Shown here piece after piece: positions 53,009 to 61,936 of a DNA stretch of 64,000 bases. The notes beneath the pieces are model-generated. The model saw only the letters and a list, made by a program, of their open reading frames with translations. It was not told the DNA's origin and ran no database searches. The DNA comes from Caballeronia megalochromosomata (lineage in GTDB: Bacteria > Pseudomonadota > Gammaproteobacteria > Burkholderiales > Burkholderiaceae), in NCBI GenBank assembly GCA_001580565.1, contig LRBF01000262.1, positions 1-64,000 on the forward strand, written 5' to 3'. Made by a program: the position numbers and the translations under genes. Positions within the stretch are counted from its first letter, which is position 1; every line of letters starts with the position of its first letter.

Positions 53009-53776
53009 ATGAATCGCGATCTTGAAGGGAGGACCATCATCGTCACCGGTGGCGGCTCCGGAATCGGGCGCGCGGCGGCGTTGGCGTGCTCCATCTCGGG
53101 GGCGCGCGTTGTCGTCGCGGATATCGTTGTTGCAGGTGGGGAAGAGATAGTCTCGGCGATTCGGCGAACAGGCGGTGATGCAATCTTCGTTACGACCGAT
53201 GTAGCCCGCGAAGAACAGGTCGAAGCACTCGTAGCGGTGGCATTGAGTAAGTATGGCCGGCTAGACGGTGCATTCAACAACGCTGGTCTTTCCCAGACGA
53301 ACGTTCCACTTCACGAACTGACAGCCGAGCAATGGCGGCGGATTCAGTCGGTCAACTACGACGGTGTGTTCTTTTGCATGAAGCATGAGATACGCACCAT
53401 GCTATCGACGGGTGGTGGTTCGATCGTCAATACCTCATCCACACTGGGCCGCGTGGCGATGCGCAACGCGGCCGACTACTGCGGCTCCAAGGGCGGCGTG
53501 CTGGGGGTGACCAAGGGCGCCGCGGTCGACTATGGCGACAAGCATATCCGGGTCAACGCCATCCTCCCGGGTGCGGTGAACACGCCAATGGTTCAGGCGC
53601 TGGTATCCGATCCGCAATTCGCCGATCTGATCGAGAAGATTAGAGCCAGTCATCCGTTGGAACGAATCGGCGCTCCAGAGGAGATTGCCGCTGCGGTCGT
53701 CTGGCTTCTTTCGGACAAGGCATCCTTCGTGACGGGAACCGAACTGGTGGTCGACGGGGGATTCCTGGCCACTTGA
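53009..53776 (+). CDS. short-chain dehydrogenase/reductase
   Basis: 255 aa, classical SDR. Cofactor motif TGGGSGIG (about 14-21), NNAG, catalytic Ser in IVNTSST, and Tyr/Lys in DYCGSKGG, where Y-x3-K is kept. C-terminal TGTELVVDGG is typical of FabG-like members. GAAGGG before the ATG. Likely oxidises or reduces a hydroxy intermediate in the pathway shared with the SnoaL protein. Confidence 0.92.
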   Translation: MNRDLEGRTIIVTGGGSGIGRAAALACSISGARVVVADIVVAGGEEIVSAIRRTGGDAIFVTTDVAREEQVEALVAVALSKYGRLDGAFNNAGLSQTNVPLHELTAEQWRRIQSVNYDGVFFCMKHEIRTMLSTGGGSIVNTSSTLGRVAMRNAADYCGSKGGVLGVTKGAAVDYGDKHIRVNAILPGAVNTPMVQALVSDPQFADLIEKIRASHPLERIGAPEEIAAAVVWLLSDKASFVTGTELVVDGGFLAT

Positions 53777-53887
53777 TGCGCTACTGCGGTTCATGCGACC
53801 GTTCGATTACGGGGCGTACCGCCTGCTGCGACCGAAGTCGTGATCGCGGCTGTCAGCTTTGCTTCGCCTCCGGATCCATCCAGGCGT

Positions 53888-53903
53888 TACTATTCCTGTA
53901 GTA
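53888..53903. promoter_or_regulatory. candidate MarR operator dyad
   Basis: TACTA-TTCCTG-TAGTA, five-bp arms in a 16-bp AT-rich dyad 60 bp before the MarR gene. Size and placement fit an autoregulatory MarR site. Confidence 0.45.
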
Positions 53904-53962
53904 TGATCTCACTCTAGCTGAATCCATGTCGAACGAATAGTACCGACCGGTGGCTCGATGTC

Positions 53963-54520
53963 ATGGCGAGGAACAAGGGAATGCCCAAATCTAATGCATC
54001 CGCAGTCGCAGCAGCGAAGAGCGCTCCAAAAATATCAGAGGCAGCGGCGACGAGACCTTCAGACGTTTTTGATGATCGTGGCAGAACCGTTCCGTGGATT
54101 GCACGAACGATTCATCGTCTCTACGATGCGCAGGGGCAGAAGCTTCTCGACAAGGAGAGTATTCCGATTGCATATTGGTATTACCTTCGTGTCCTGGCTG
54201 AGCGCGGCGAGATAAATCAGCTTGAGCTAAGTAAGCGCGTGGGCATAGCGTCGACGACCGCGGTCCCCGCACTCGACTATCTGGAGAAGCGCGGTCTGGT
54301 GAAGCGAGTCCGCGATCCAAATGACAGGCGGAAGTATTTTGTCGTCCTACAGGATGAAGGAAAGCGTCTCGTCGACCAAATGCTGCCCGAGTTGACCGAC
54401 ATGATTTCGGGTTCGCTCGACGGAATCTCGCAAAGGGATATGCGCGTCTTCTGGAAGGTCATGCACCAGATCGAAGCTAACCTGATTCAGATGGCACAAG
54501 GCGATACGATCGTTGACTGA
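53963..54520 (+). CDS. MarR-family regulator
   Basis: 185 aa. Winged HTH (about 85-150): LAERGEINQLELSKRVGIASTTAVPALDYLEKRGLVKRVRDPNDRRKYFVVLQDEGKRL. The N-terminal 45 residues are polar and may be shorter if ATG 53981 is the real start. MarR proteins usually respond to phenolic or lipophilic compounds. Between the SDR gene and a convergent Gfo/Idh gene; likely regulates the neighbouring catabolic genes or itself. Confidence 0.88.
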   Translation: MARNKGMPKSNASAVAAAKSAPKISEAAATRPSDVFDDRGRTVPWIARTIHRLYDAQGQKLLDKESIPIAYWYYLRVLAERGEINQLELSKRVGIASTTAVPALDYLEKRGLVKRVRDPNDRRKYFVVLQDEGKRLVDQMLPELTDMISGSLDGISQRDMRVFWKVMHQIEANLIQMAQGDTIVD

Positions 54521-54619
54521 ATAGTTTCTTCGTCCTCCGCGTCCGCGGGACTACGCTGTCGCCGCTAGCGCGCGTGTCGTCAAACGACCTCCGCAAACAT
54601 TGCCGCTTCGCACGCTGAA

Positions 54620-54656
54620 TGCAGCGCTCCGCTCGTATCACGAGGGGAGCGCTGCA
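54620..54656. terminator. strong hairpin between convergent genes
   Basis: TGCAGCGCTCC pairs with GGAGCGCTGCA and, after one mismatch, CTCGT with ACGAG around the loop ATC, giving a stem of about 16 bp between the MarR stop and the end of the Gfo/Idh gene. Good bidirectional terminator candidate. Confidence 0.75.
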
Positions 54657-54715
54657 CACTCGTATCTGCCCGCTCCTTGTCAGAATGCGGTGCGTGCAAC
54701 AGCCGCGTTGGCTTG

Positions 54716-55828
54716 CTACTCGCCTAACGTAATCCGATTTCCCGTTTTACTCGACTGCTCGATTGCATCGAGCACTTTGTGCAAGTCGCATGCATGGTCG
54801 AAGCTGGGCGCCGTGCGGGTGCCATGCCGCAGGTCATCAGCGATTAACCGGTAGACGCCGGCAACATTGCGCGCAGCGACGGCGTCGCCGGCGTCGATCG
54901 GGAACGGATCCGGGACGTCGAGTTCTTCGTAACCGCTCGCGGCTTTGCGTCCAAACTCGATGCGCAGCGGAGTGATGTTGATCGCGGGGACGTACTCGTT
55001 TTTTGCGGTGACGCGCAAGTCGCCCTCGCTTCCGTTGATCTCCCACAGCAGCTTCGTCCCACGCGGAACGCCACCGCGAAGTTGTAGTGATAGCGGGGCG
55101 CCAGAGCGCAGAATCGCGTTCGCCATGAGATGGTCGGGCGTTTTCATCTCGACAGTTTCTCCGGTCTCGATGATGCGCACGGTTCGCCTGCGTTGTGACA
55201 ACACCGCGTCGATCTGTTCGATGTCGCCGAGGACCGCATCGATAGCGGAAATCGCGTGGCCGCCAATCACGGAGAGCAGTGTGGCGCCGTTCCGGTTGTC
55301 CATGGCATAGGCGTCACCCTGCAGGATGTCGTCGCCCCAACTGAAACCTGAGCCGATGTACGTCGAAGACAGGACATCGCCGATCTTTCCGTCCGCGACG
55401 AGCTTGCGCATGAACTGCACTTCCGGGGAGGCGATTGCTTGCGCGCCCACGACGGCCAATGCTTTCTTTTCGCGCGCGAGCTCGGCAAGTGCGATTGTTT
55501 CTTCAAGTCCGTTGCCAAGCGGCCATTCGCTGTACACGCTCTTGCCTGCCAGCAAGGCGGCCGTAACGACTTCCTTGTGGTGCTGAACCTTGACGGTGAC
55601 GACGACGATATCGATGTCCGGCGATGCAGCCAGTGCTGCCGCACTGCTGAACGCGCGCGGAATGTTGAACGCGGCGGCGGCCGCTTGCGCGCTCGCGAGA
55701 CTCGTATTCGCCACGCCAGCGAGTTCAAAGATGTCGGACATGGCCTGCAAGGCCGGGATATGGGCGGTAGCCGCCCAACCGCGTCCCGGACTCAGGCCGA
55801 CAATGCCGACACGATATTTCCCTACCAT
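54716..55828 (-). CDS. Gfo/Idh/MocA-family protein, Gal80-like, catalytic Lys replaced
   Basis: 370 aa. Rossmann start YRVGIVGLSPGRGWAATAHIPAL, C-terminal oxidoreductase-like domain (SVIGGHAISAIDAVLGDIEQIDAV). Where most members have EKP with the catalytic Lys, this one reads SEWPLG, as in some galactose dehydrogenase or Gal80-like relatives, so it may be a sensor or have an altered mechanism. GAGGAGG before the ATG. Followed upstream on its strand by a SnoaL-like gene (92 bp gap). Confidence 0.85.
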   Translation of the reverse strand: MVGKYRVGIVGLSPGRGWAATAHIPALQAMSDIFELAGVANTSLASAQAAAAAFNIPRAFSSAAALAASPDIDIVVVTVKVQHHKEVVTAALLAGKSVYSEWPLGNGLEETIALAELAREKKALAVVGAQAIASPEVQFMRKLVADGKIGDVLSSTYIGSGFSWGDDILQGDAYAMDNRNGATLLSVIGGHAISAIDAVLGDIEQIDAVLSQRRRTVRIIETGETVEMKTPDHLMANAILRSGAPLSLQLRGGVPRGTKLLWEINGSEGDLRVTAKNEYVPAINITPLRIEFGRKAASGYEELDVPDPFPIDAGDAVAARNVAGVYRLIADDLRHGTRTAPSFDHACDLHKVLDAIEQSSKTGNRITLGE

Positions 55829-55920
55829 TGCTTCCTCCTCGAACCTTTAGGCATAGCTTCAATCTCGAGCGTGTGCTCTCGAATTGTGACTTTATCGGGG
55901 CGGCCAAAGACGGCCACCCG

Positions 55921-56430
55921 CTAAACGACCTGGTACTTGTACGAAGGATCGTCCTTGTCGCGGCGACCAACAGTAAAATTCTCGAGCGGTGCCAGACTTT
56001 CGGGAACAGGGTCCGATCGCTGCGAATCGAGCACGACCAACCGATCGGCGATACGCCATTCACCCTTTCGCCGCTCCATTCGGTCCACGTAACGAATGTT
56101 CACCACCCAATCCATCGCCGGCTTGTCGCCGTCGGGTTTCGTGCGATGGTGGGCCTGGGCATAGTGCTCCGCAAACGCCACATCGCCGTGCACCTCGACA
56201 TACTGATTGCCGGTGAAGTGTTGAGTCGATTCGAAGCTCGGCAATAGTTTGATTGCCCAGTCGATGAATCCTTCGATACTTCCGTTATAGGCGCCGTGCC
56301 TGTCAATCGCGTCCGGGTGATAACACGACCGAACGAGATCCCAGTCCATCCGATCAATGCCGCGGCAATACCGGATGTGAACGCGGCGAATCTCGGCTTC
56401 ATCTAGTAGCTGCTGAAGTTTCGCTTCCAA
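55921..56430 (-). CDS. SnoaL-like (NTF2-fold) protein, TTG start
   Basis: 169 aa. The initiation codon is TTG at 56428-56430, with AAGGAG 7 nt upstream. IRRVHIRYCRGIDRMDWDLVRSCYHPDAIDRHGAYNGSIEGFIDWA and WRIADRLVVLDSQR are typical of the SnoaL-like group found with ring-hydroxylating oxygenases and dehydratases. It may act on a ring intermediate of the nearby catabolic cluster. Substrate unknown. Confidence 0.85.
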   Translation of the reverse strand: MEAKLQQLLDEAEIRRVHIRYCRGIDRMDWDLVRSCYHPDAIDRHGAYNGSIEGFIDWAIKLLPSFESTQHFTGNQYVEVHGDVAFAEHYAQAHHRTKPDGDKPAMDWVVNIRYVDRMERRKGEWRIADRLVVLDSQRSDPVPESLAPLENFTVGRRDKDDPSYKYQVV

Positions 56431-56719
56431 CTTCGATCTCCTTGGTTGAATCGCCGTGCCTCAGGCAAATCGCTTCCGCGCCGCTGCGGTGTATGGTTCG
56501 ACCGACCGCGAGCGCAATCCATTCGTCCGTCGCGTGTGCTCATTACGAGAGGACTTGGCGACTACTTTCATGAGTGGCGAGACGGTCGCGCCATGTCCAA
56601 CCCGTACGGCGATGTCTGCTTTGCAGAGGGGGCTTCGTGCGTGTGGAACTCATATCCGTCGCCCTCTACTGCTCGTCATGCACCGTCGTCGCGTGCGTGG
56701 ACATGGCTGCACGATGCCT

Positions 56720-57667
56720 TCAAGTTCGCGCGGGTTTGCCGATCAGCTCCCGATATTCATTGGCCGTGGCGGGTTTGCGGCCGAGCAGGCCGGCGATGTC
56801 GCGCGCCATTGTGAACATCTCGAGATTGCTTTTAAGGCGCTCGTCGCTATTCGGGTACTTCCAGGGCGTGTCTTCCGTGCCGACGCGGATATGCAGACCC
56901 ATCATCGTCGCGAGCGTCGTCATGTACAGGCTAGCGCGACCGGCCGCACAAACACTGATCACAGAGGTCGGATCGATCTTGCGGATCTGGTCGACCATCA
57001 GGAACAGGTGTTGAGTCATGTCCTGCGCGTCACTGACCCAGGTGCCCGACACGAGGGTCCGGCCGACGTTGAACGGCAGCCCATACAGGATCAACCAGTT
57101 GTACGGCTTCTTGAGAACGCCGGTATCGATCAGCTTGCGCTTGGCGAGTTCGATTTCACCCGAGCTGTGAACCGCCAACTCTGGCTTGACGCCGACTTCC
57201 TCGAGCGTCGCGACAGCCGGTAACGCAAAGGCCTCGGGGTGCCCCGGCGCGCACGGTGCGACTTCCGTCAGACCTTCACGAGCGGGACTCAGGCACATGT
57301 CGAACGTCGTGCCGTTCAGCACGTTCACGTTCGGTACGAAGTCTTTGCCGAAGCGAGCTCGCAGCGGCTCGATAACCTGCTTATAGGCTTCGACCGGAAG
57401 GTAGTCGCGATCCATGCGACGCCCCTGCGCGTCGGTCATGAACGAAAAATCGATGTGGACCCCGCAGGCGCCCGCTTCGATCACGGCGGATGCTTCATCC
57501 ACATACGCCTGGAAAGACGACGTGTCGTCGAAGCGGCCCGAAACCGCGGCGTTGATTGCGATTTTCTCCGACACATTCCACTTGGGCTGCAAGTCGGCTC
57601 CTGCAATGAATTGATACTCTTCCAATTCGCGTTTGGCGGCTTCCCAGAGCGGCAGTTTTTCCATCAT
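56720..57667 (-). CDS. BKACE-family (beta-keto acid cleavage) enzyme with altered zinc motif
   Basis: 315 aa; start set at ATG 57667 behind GAGGAG (ATG 57664 and GTG 57682 are alternatives). The C-terminal half fits BKACE/DUF849 enzymes: VKPELAVHSSGEIELAKRKLID, LILYGLPFNVG, SVCAAGRASLYMTTLATMMGLHIRVGTEDTPW, LLGRKPATANEYREL. Known members use acetyl-CoA to cleave beta-keto acids. The first zinc motif, normally H-x-H-x-R-D, reads VHIDFSF here, so one His ligand is Asp. The reaction may differ from 3-keto-5-aminohexanoate cleavage. Confidence 0.82.
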   Translation of the reverse strand: MMEKLPLWEAAKRELEEYQFIAGADLQPKWNVSEKIAINAAVSGRFDDTSSFQAYVDEASAVIEAGACGVHIDFSFMTDAQGRRMDRDYLPVEAYKQVIEPLRARFGKDFVPNVNVLNGTTFDMCLSPAREGLTEVAPCAPGHPEAFALPAVATLEEVGVKPELAVHSSGEIELAKRKLIDTGVLKKPYNWLILYGLPFNVGRTLVSGTWVSDAQDMTQHLFLMVDQIRKIDPTSVISVCAAGRASLYMTTLATMMGLHIRVGTEDTPWKYPNSDERLKSNLEMFTMARDIAGLLGRKPATANEYRELIGKPART

Positions 57668-57833
57668 GATGCTCCTCGACACAGGTAGTGAATTGGGTCC
57701 TTGAGTCTTTCGAACCCACGAAAAAATAAAACTGAATACGACTCGGCGGCTCGCACCGCCGTGCGTCGACTTCGCCCAGACAAATCGGTGCAGCGGATAC
57801 TGTGCTTCACAAGATTGCTGTACATCGGATCAT

Positions 57834-57877
57834 GCGATATAGAATAAATAAAATCAAGGCTTTCAGGGAATACCCTG
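57834..57877 (+). other. AT-rich motif related to 52425-52451
   Basis: GCGATATAGAATAAA matches 52425-52439 at 14 of 15 bp and is followed by CAGGG-AATA-CCCTG (57864-57877). It lies in the 282-bp gap between the BKACE and binding-protein genes. Possibly a shared operator. Confidence 0.3.
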
Positions 57878-57949
57878 ATGAACGTTTGCGTGGATTCCGG
57901 TGCTTGCTGTCGATAACCCTCTCGCGCAGGCGTGGCGCACCCCCGGCTA

Positions 57950-59131
57950 TCAGCGCTCAAATACAGCCTTCAATTTCTCTGGTGGGAGCGCGGAAGTGAG
58001 GTCGGCATCCGGCGGAGCCGCGGGGTCGCATTTCGGGTCGAGTCCCTTTGCGCTATCTGCATACGCGAACGGAAGGATCGAAGGAGATTCCTTGTTGACG
58101 GTTCCCTGGTATGCGGCTACACCCTGGCGTACCGCGAAGCGTACGTAGGTCGTCGTGCCATCGAGCGTGAAGTAGGGGTAGGGCTTGCCCGATTGCTTCG
58201 CCGCGACAAAATGGCAGTTCACTTGGTTGTCGCTTGCTATCGTGGCGATCGCGGGGACCGGAAGGTGAGCCTGTTCGAATGCCTTGACGGCAGCCAGGGC
58301 GGTCTCGCCGCCATCAGTCACGATGGCATCGATCTTCGGATATTGCGCGATGAGACCGACGGTGGCCTTTTGTGCGTCGACAGGATTCCAGTTCGTCACG
58401 ACATATTGCTCGTTGAGCAACTTCAGATCCGGGTATTTCTTGAGTCCGCCTCTCAGGCCATCCATGAAGTTCTGAGAGGTGGTCGCGCCAGGCGAGCCTC
58501 CCATGAACACGACATTTCCCTTCTTGAGTGTGGTTCCGAGCCAGTCGGCCCACAAGACACCGATCTGCTTCGTATCGCCGACCACGTTTATGACGTAGTC
58601 GCGGCCTGGTACGCCAGCCATCTGAGCCGAATACGGGACCACCGCGACGCCGGCTTTCATGGCTGCCCGCATTGCGGGAAGCTGCACCGCGCCAAAGTCA
58701 GGAAGCAGAACGAGGACGTTGATGCCCTGCGCGACCATGCTGTTGATGTCGGAATTCGCCTTCTGCGGATCGCCGTTAGCGTTGCTGTAGATGACCCGTG
58801 TGACGTTCTTGCATCGACTCAGTTCGTCCTTGACTTCAGCGAGGCCCGTCTTGCGCCAGGTATTGCCGCCGTAGCCATCCGATACGCCGACTATCATCGG
58901 CTTCGTGCCGCACATCGGCGTGATGTCACCTTGGCGGTTGGTGACGGAATCTTCCAGCGCGTGGGCGGTACAGATGAAACCAAGGGAGAGAAGCAGTCCG
59001 GTGCACATCTTCGCGGTTGAGGAAAAATACTTGCCAGGCCAATATCGATCGCGACGGTTCTCGAGACCGTCCGCATGAGAGCGTTGCACTTCCTGCAATG
59101 GAGCCTGCGAAACGCGAAGCTTGAAGAACAT
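57950..59131 (-). CDS. orphan periplasmic sugar-type substrate-binding protein
   Basis: 393 aa from ATG 59131 (GAGG upstream), with a long n-region before the hydrophobic core and likely cleavage after CTAHA (about 60). PMIVGVSDGYGGNTWRKTGLAEVKDEL, NSDINSMVAQGINVLVLLPDFGAVQLPAMRAAMKAGVAVVPYSA and VFMGGSPGATTSQNFMDGLRGGLKKYPD are the periplasmic-binding-protein type 1 (ribose/xylose class) pattern. No ABC permease or ATPase gene is nearby, so it must use a transporter encoded elsewhere or serve as a sensor. Confidence 0.85.
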   Translation of the reverse strand: MFFKLRVSQAPLQEVQRSHADGLENRRDRYWPGKYFSSTAKMCTGLLLSLGFICTAHALEDSVTNRQGDITPMCGTKPMIVGVSDGYGGNTWRKTGLAEVKDELSRCKNVTRVIYSNANGDPQKANSDINSMVAQGINVLVLLPDFGAVQLPAMRAAMKAGVAVVPYSAQMAGVPGRDYVINVVGDTKQIGVLWADWLGTTLKKGNVVFMGGSPGATTSQNFMDGLRGGLKKYPDLKLLNEQYVVTNWNPVDAQKATVGLIAQYPKIDAIVTDGGETALAAVKAFEQAHLPVPAIATIASDNQVNCHFVAAKQSGKPYPYFTLDGTTTYVRFAVRQGVAAYQGTVNKESPSILPFAYADSAKGLDPKCDPAAPPDADLTSALPPEKLKAVFER

Positions 59132-59539
59132 GGTGATCCTCGCCGTCGGTGATGGATGAGTGATGGAGCAACTCGATTGGAGAAAAGGAATATCCGTGTG
59201 CCGGAGCCGACACTTAACCCATTTGAATCGATGCATAGTTAGATCGATTCATATCGAATAATGTTTGTCGGGACGAATGAAGTCAAGCACTCTTGGGGAA
59301 AGTCCCTGTGCGGACGTCGTTGAACCTGATGGGTGCGGACCGGATTTGCTTCGTGTAAAGCGCTGAGACGGCGCGGGTGCTTGCGCCTCCGCTCACAAGC
59401 TGAGGCTGAGCTGGGGGAGAGGATGGAAGGCAGCCCGATCTAAAACGGGCCGGCGCAGACTACTGTTTTAGTCGCGTCCGCCGCAACAGCAAACCTTGCC
59501 GGTACGGCGGCGCCAACGAAGGAGCGGGTCGTGCTGATG
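59132..59539. other. 408-bp region, no gene; dyads and possible structured RNA
   Basis: Near the binding-protein gene lies ATTC-ATATC-GAAT (about 59248-59260), like the ATTCGAA elements before the IclR genes. The rest (about 59280-59530) is GC-rich with several short hairpins, including CTAAAAC...GTTTTAG around 59442-59473. It resembles no RNA family that I can name. Confidence 0.4.
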
Positions 59540-60997
59540 TCAGGGAACGCGACTCGCCTGCGACACAAACTTGGTTACAAGGTAGGCGTCGAATGTTTCG
59601 CTGCCTCCTTCGCTGCCCATGCCACTATCCTTCACGCCACCCAGCGGCGTCTCGGGAAGTGCAAGGCCGAAATGGTTGATGCCAACCATTCCGGCTTCGA
59701 TACGGCCAGCAACGTATTCGGCGGTCGCGATCGAACTGGTGAAAACGTAGGAGGCTAACCCGTATTGCAGCGCATTGGCTCGTGACAGAGCCTCATCGGC
59801 GGTAGTGAATGTCGTTACCGGCACAACCGGTCCAAAGGGCTCCTCGACCATCAGGCGTGCATTGTCGGGCACGCCGGTGAGAATTGTCGGGGCGAAGAAA
59901 TACCCTTTCTCGGCCAGACGGGCGCCGCCACAAATCAGTGAGGCACCGCGTTCTTGCGCGTCCGTCACCAACGCCTCCATCGCTGCGACGCGCCGTTCGT
60001 GCGCCAGCGGTCCCATCTGGGTCCGGGGATCGAGGCCGTCTCCAACGCGCAGCGGCGCGTATTCGGCAGCGAAGGCATCCACAAATCGCTCATAGGCCTT
60101 TTCGTGCACGTAGAAGCGGCTTGGTGCCATGCAGACCTGACCGGCATTGCGTGTCTTGGTACGCGCCAGAAATCGCGCTGCTCCTTCGATGTCGGCGTCG
60201 TCGAACACCAGCACGGGTGAGTGGCCGCCGAGCTCCATGGTCATGCGCTTCATGTGCGCGCCGGCGAGCGACGCCAGTTGTTTGCCAACGGAGATCGAGC
60301 CGGTGAACGAAATCTTCCGCACCGCCGGAGCGTTGATGAGATGTCTGGAGACCTCGGAGGGCACTCCCCACACGATGTTGAGACATCCGGCTGGCAAACC
60401 CGCATCGTGGAAAATGCGCGCCAGCGCCACCACCGCGCTTGGCGATTCCTCCGGGCCCTTGAGGACCACCGTGCACCCTGCGCCCAAGGCAGCGACGACC
60501 TTACGGAGTGCCAGGTTGAAGGGGAAATTCCAGGGTGTGAACGCAACGCAAACCCCTATGGGTTCCCGCGAGACCATCTGCTGCACGCCTGGCGCGCGTG
60601 CCGGGATCATGCGCCCATAAATTCGCCGGCACTCCTCCGCATGCCATTCGGCGTGCTCGGCACAGCTCTGAACTTCCAGAATGGCTTCGTTCAGGGGCTT
60701 GCCCTGGTCGAGCGTAATGTTACGAGCGATCTGTGGGGCCCGTTCCCGGATCAAGGAAGCAACGCGGCGCAGCAACGCTGAACGTTCGATTGCAGGCGTG
60801 CGCCGCCAGATCTGGAATGCGACGGCCGCTGCGCTCACAGCATCATCCAGATCCTGAGGCGTGGCGTGTGGCAAGCGGGCAAACGCGTTGCCAGTTGCGG
60901 GGTTGATCACATCCTGTTCCGGCCGCCCGTCGGCGCCTAGAAATCGGCCATTGATGTAGAGCGCGAGTGTTTCGTAAGGTGCGGTTGTGGTGTTCAT
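59540..60997 (-). CDS. NAD(P)-dependent aldehyde dehydrogenase (succinate-semialdehyde type)
   Basis: 485 aa, ALDH superfamily. [34 protein letters not shown] (cofactor binding), [12 protein letters not shown], catalytic Glu in [10 protein letters not shown] and Cys in [11 protein letters not shown] are all in place; closing [22 protein letters not shown] is typical of the GabD-like branch. It starts 11 bp after the SDR gene on the same strand, so SDR and ALDH form an operon that could turn an alcohol into an acid in two steps. Confidence 0.92.
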   Translation of the reverse strand: MNTTTAPYETLALYINGRFLGADGRPEQDVINPATGNAFARLPHATPQDLDDAVSAAAVAFQIWRRTPAIERSALLRRVASLIRERAPQIARNITLDQGKPLNEAILEVQSCAEHAEWHAEECRRIYGRMIPARAPGVQQMVSREPIGVCVAFTPWNFPFNLALRKVVAALGAGCTVVLKGPEESPSAVVALARIFHDAGLPAGCLNIVWGVPSEVSRHLINAPAVRKISFTGSISVGKQLASLAGAHMKRMTMELGGHSPVLVFDDADIEGAARFLARTKTRNAGQVCMAPSRFYVHEKAYERFVDAFAAEYAPLRVGDGLDPRTQMGPLAHERRVAAMEALVTDAQERGASLICGGARLAEKGYFFAPTILTGVPDNARLMVEEPFGPVVPVTTFTTADEALSRANALQYGLASYVFTSSIATAEYVAGRIEAGMVGINHFGLALPETPLGGVKDSGMGSEGGSETFDAYLVTKFVSQASRVP

Positions 60998-61008
60998 GGC
61001 GTTCCAGC

Positions 61009-61767
61009 TCAGAGGAAAACACTACCGCCGTCCACGGCGAGGGTCTGACCGGTGACAAAGCTCGCACCGTCACTCACGAGGTAGGCGAGCGCTGCCACGA
61101 GGTCTGCCGGCACCTGGTCGCGCTGAATACAGCGGCCGGCAGTACGGGCATTTTCACCGATGCGATCTTGTAGATCGGTCTGCAGCACGCCATCGCTGAG
61201 CGTGAAGCCTGGCGCAATCGAATTCACCGTAATGCTGTCCTTCGCCAGTTCTCGCGCAAGCGCGCGCGTGAAGGCAATGACGGCGCCTTTGCTGGCCACG
61301 TAGTGCGCCATGTTCACCGGCCCCTTGATCGGTACGGTTGATGCAATATTCACCAGCCGACCTCGACCGCTTTGTCGAAGTTGCGGCAACACCGCTTTGG
61401 CGCAGTTGAAGGGGCCGAGCGTGTTGACCTCCATCACCCGCATCCACTCCTGATTGGTGATCTGCTCAAACGGCTTGAGTGTCAGGGTGGTAAATAGAGC
61501 GGCGTTATTGATCAGACCGTCGATTCCACCGAACTCCGAGACCGCTGCGGCGGCCATGTCCGCAACGTCCGTCTCGCTGACGACGTCCGTTCGCACGCCG
61601 ATGGCCTGATGTCCGGACTCACGAAGCCGTGTCGCGGCTTCCTCGGCGCCACGCAAGTCGGCGATGACTACGCGGTGCCCTAACTGCGCAAGGTGCTCGC
61701 TGAAGGCATAGCCAATGCCGCTGGCGCCGCCCGTGACGATGAGGCGCTTAGGTGATTCAGGTTTCAT
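61009..61767 (-). CDS. short-chain dehydrogenase/reductase
   Basis: 252 aa, classical [11 protein letters not shown] near 12-19, NNAA (variant of NNAG), catalytic Ser in VNIAST and Tyr/Lys in HYVASKGA; C-terminal [16 protein letters not shown] before the ATG. First gene of the leftward operon with the aldehyde dehydrogenase and divergent from the first IclR gene, which probably regulates it. Likely an alcohol or diol dehydrogenase. Confidence 0.92.
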   Translation of the reverse strand: MKPESPKRLIVTGGASGIGYAFSEHLAQLGHRVVIADLRGAEEAATRLRESGHQAIGVRTDVVSETDVADMAAAAVSEFGGIDGLINNAALFTTLTLKPFEQITNQEWMRVMEVNTLGPFNCAKAVLPQLRQSGRGRLVNIASTVPIKGPVNMAHYVASKGAVIAFTRALARELAKDSITVNSIAPGFTLSDGVLQTDLQDRIGENARTAGRCIQRDQVPADLVAALAYLVSDGASFVTGQTLAVDGGSVFL

Positions 61768-61889
61768 ATTTCCCTTCGCAGTTCATAAGATTCGGATGTC
61801 AGTATGAGGACGGCCTCACGCAAGGTTGAGGGCGTTCGATTGACATTCCGCTCCATACATCATCAGATGTCAAAGATATCGACTAAACT

Positions 61890-61925
61890 GTCCGGATACC
61901 GGACCTTTGTACGGAATTCGAATTC
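61890..61925. promoter_or_regulatory. composite dyad region between SDR and IclR genes
   Basis: GTCCGG-ATA-CCGGAC (61890-61904) is a perfect 15-bp inverted repeat. Three bp on, TGTACGGAATTCGAA (61908-61922) overlaps the palindrome GAATTCGAATTC (61914-61925). The 15-mer recurs with one change before the second IclR gene. Likely operators for one or both IclR proteins. Confidence 0.65.
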
Positions 61926-61936
61926 TGCGAGGATCT

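Noticed and set aside
59321-59370. TPP riboswitch
   Set aside because: TGAACCTGAT is present, but the CTGAGA element lies after it instead of before it, and the pyrophosphate-binding helix pattern is missing on both strands.
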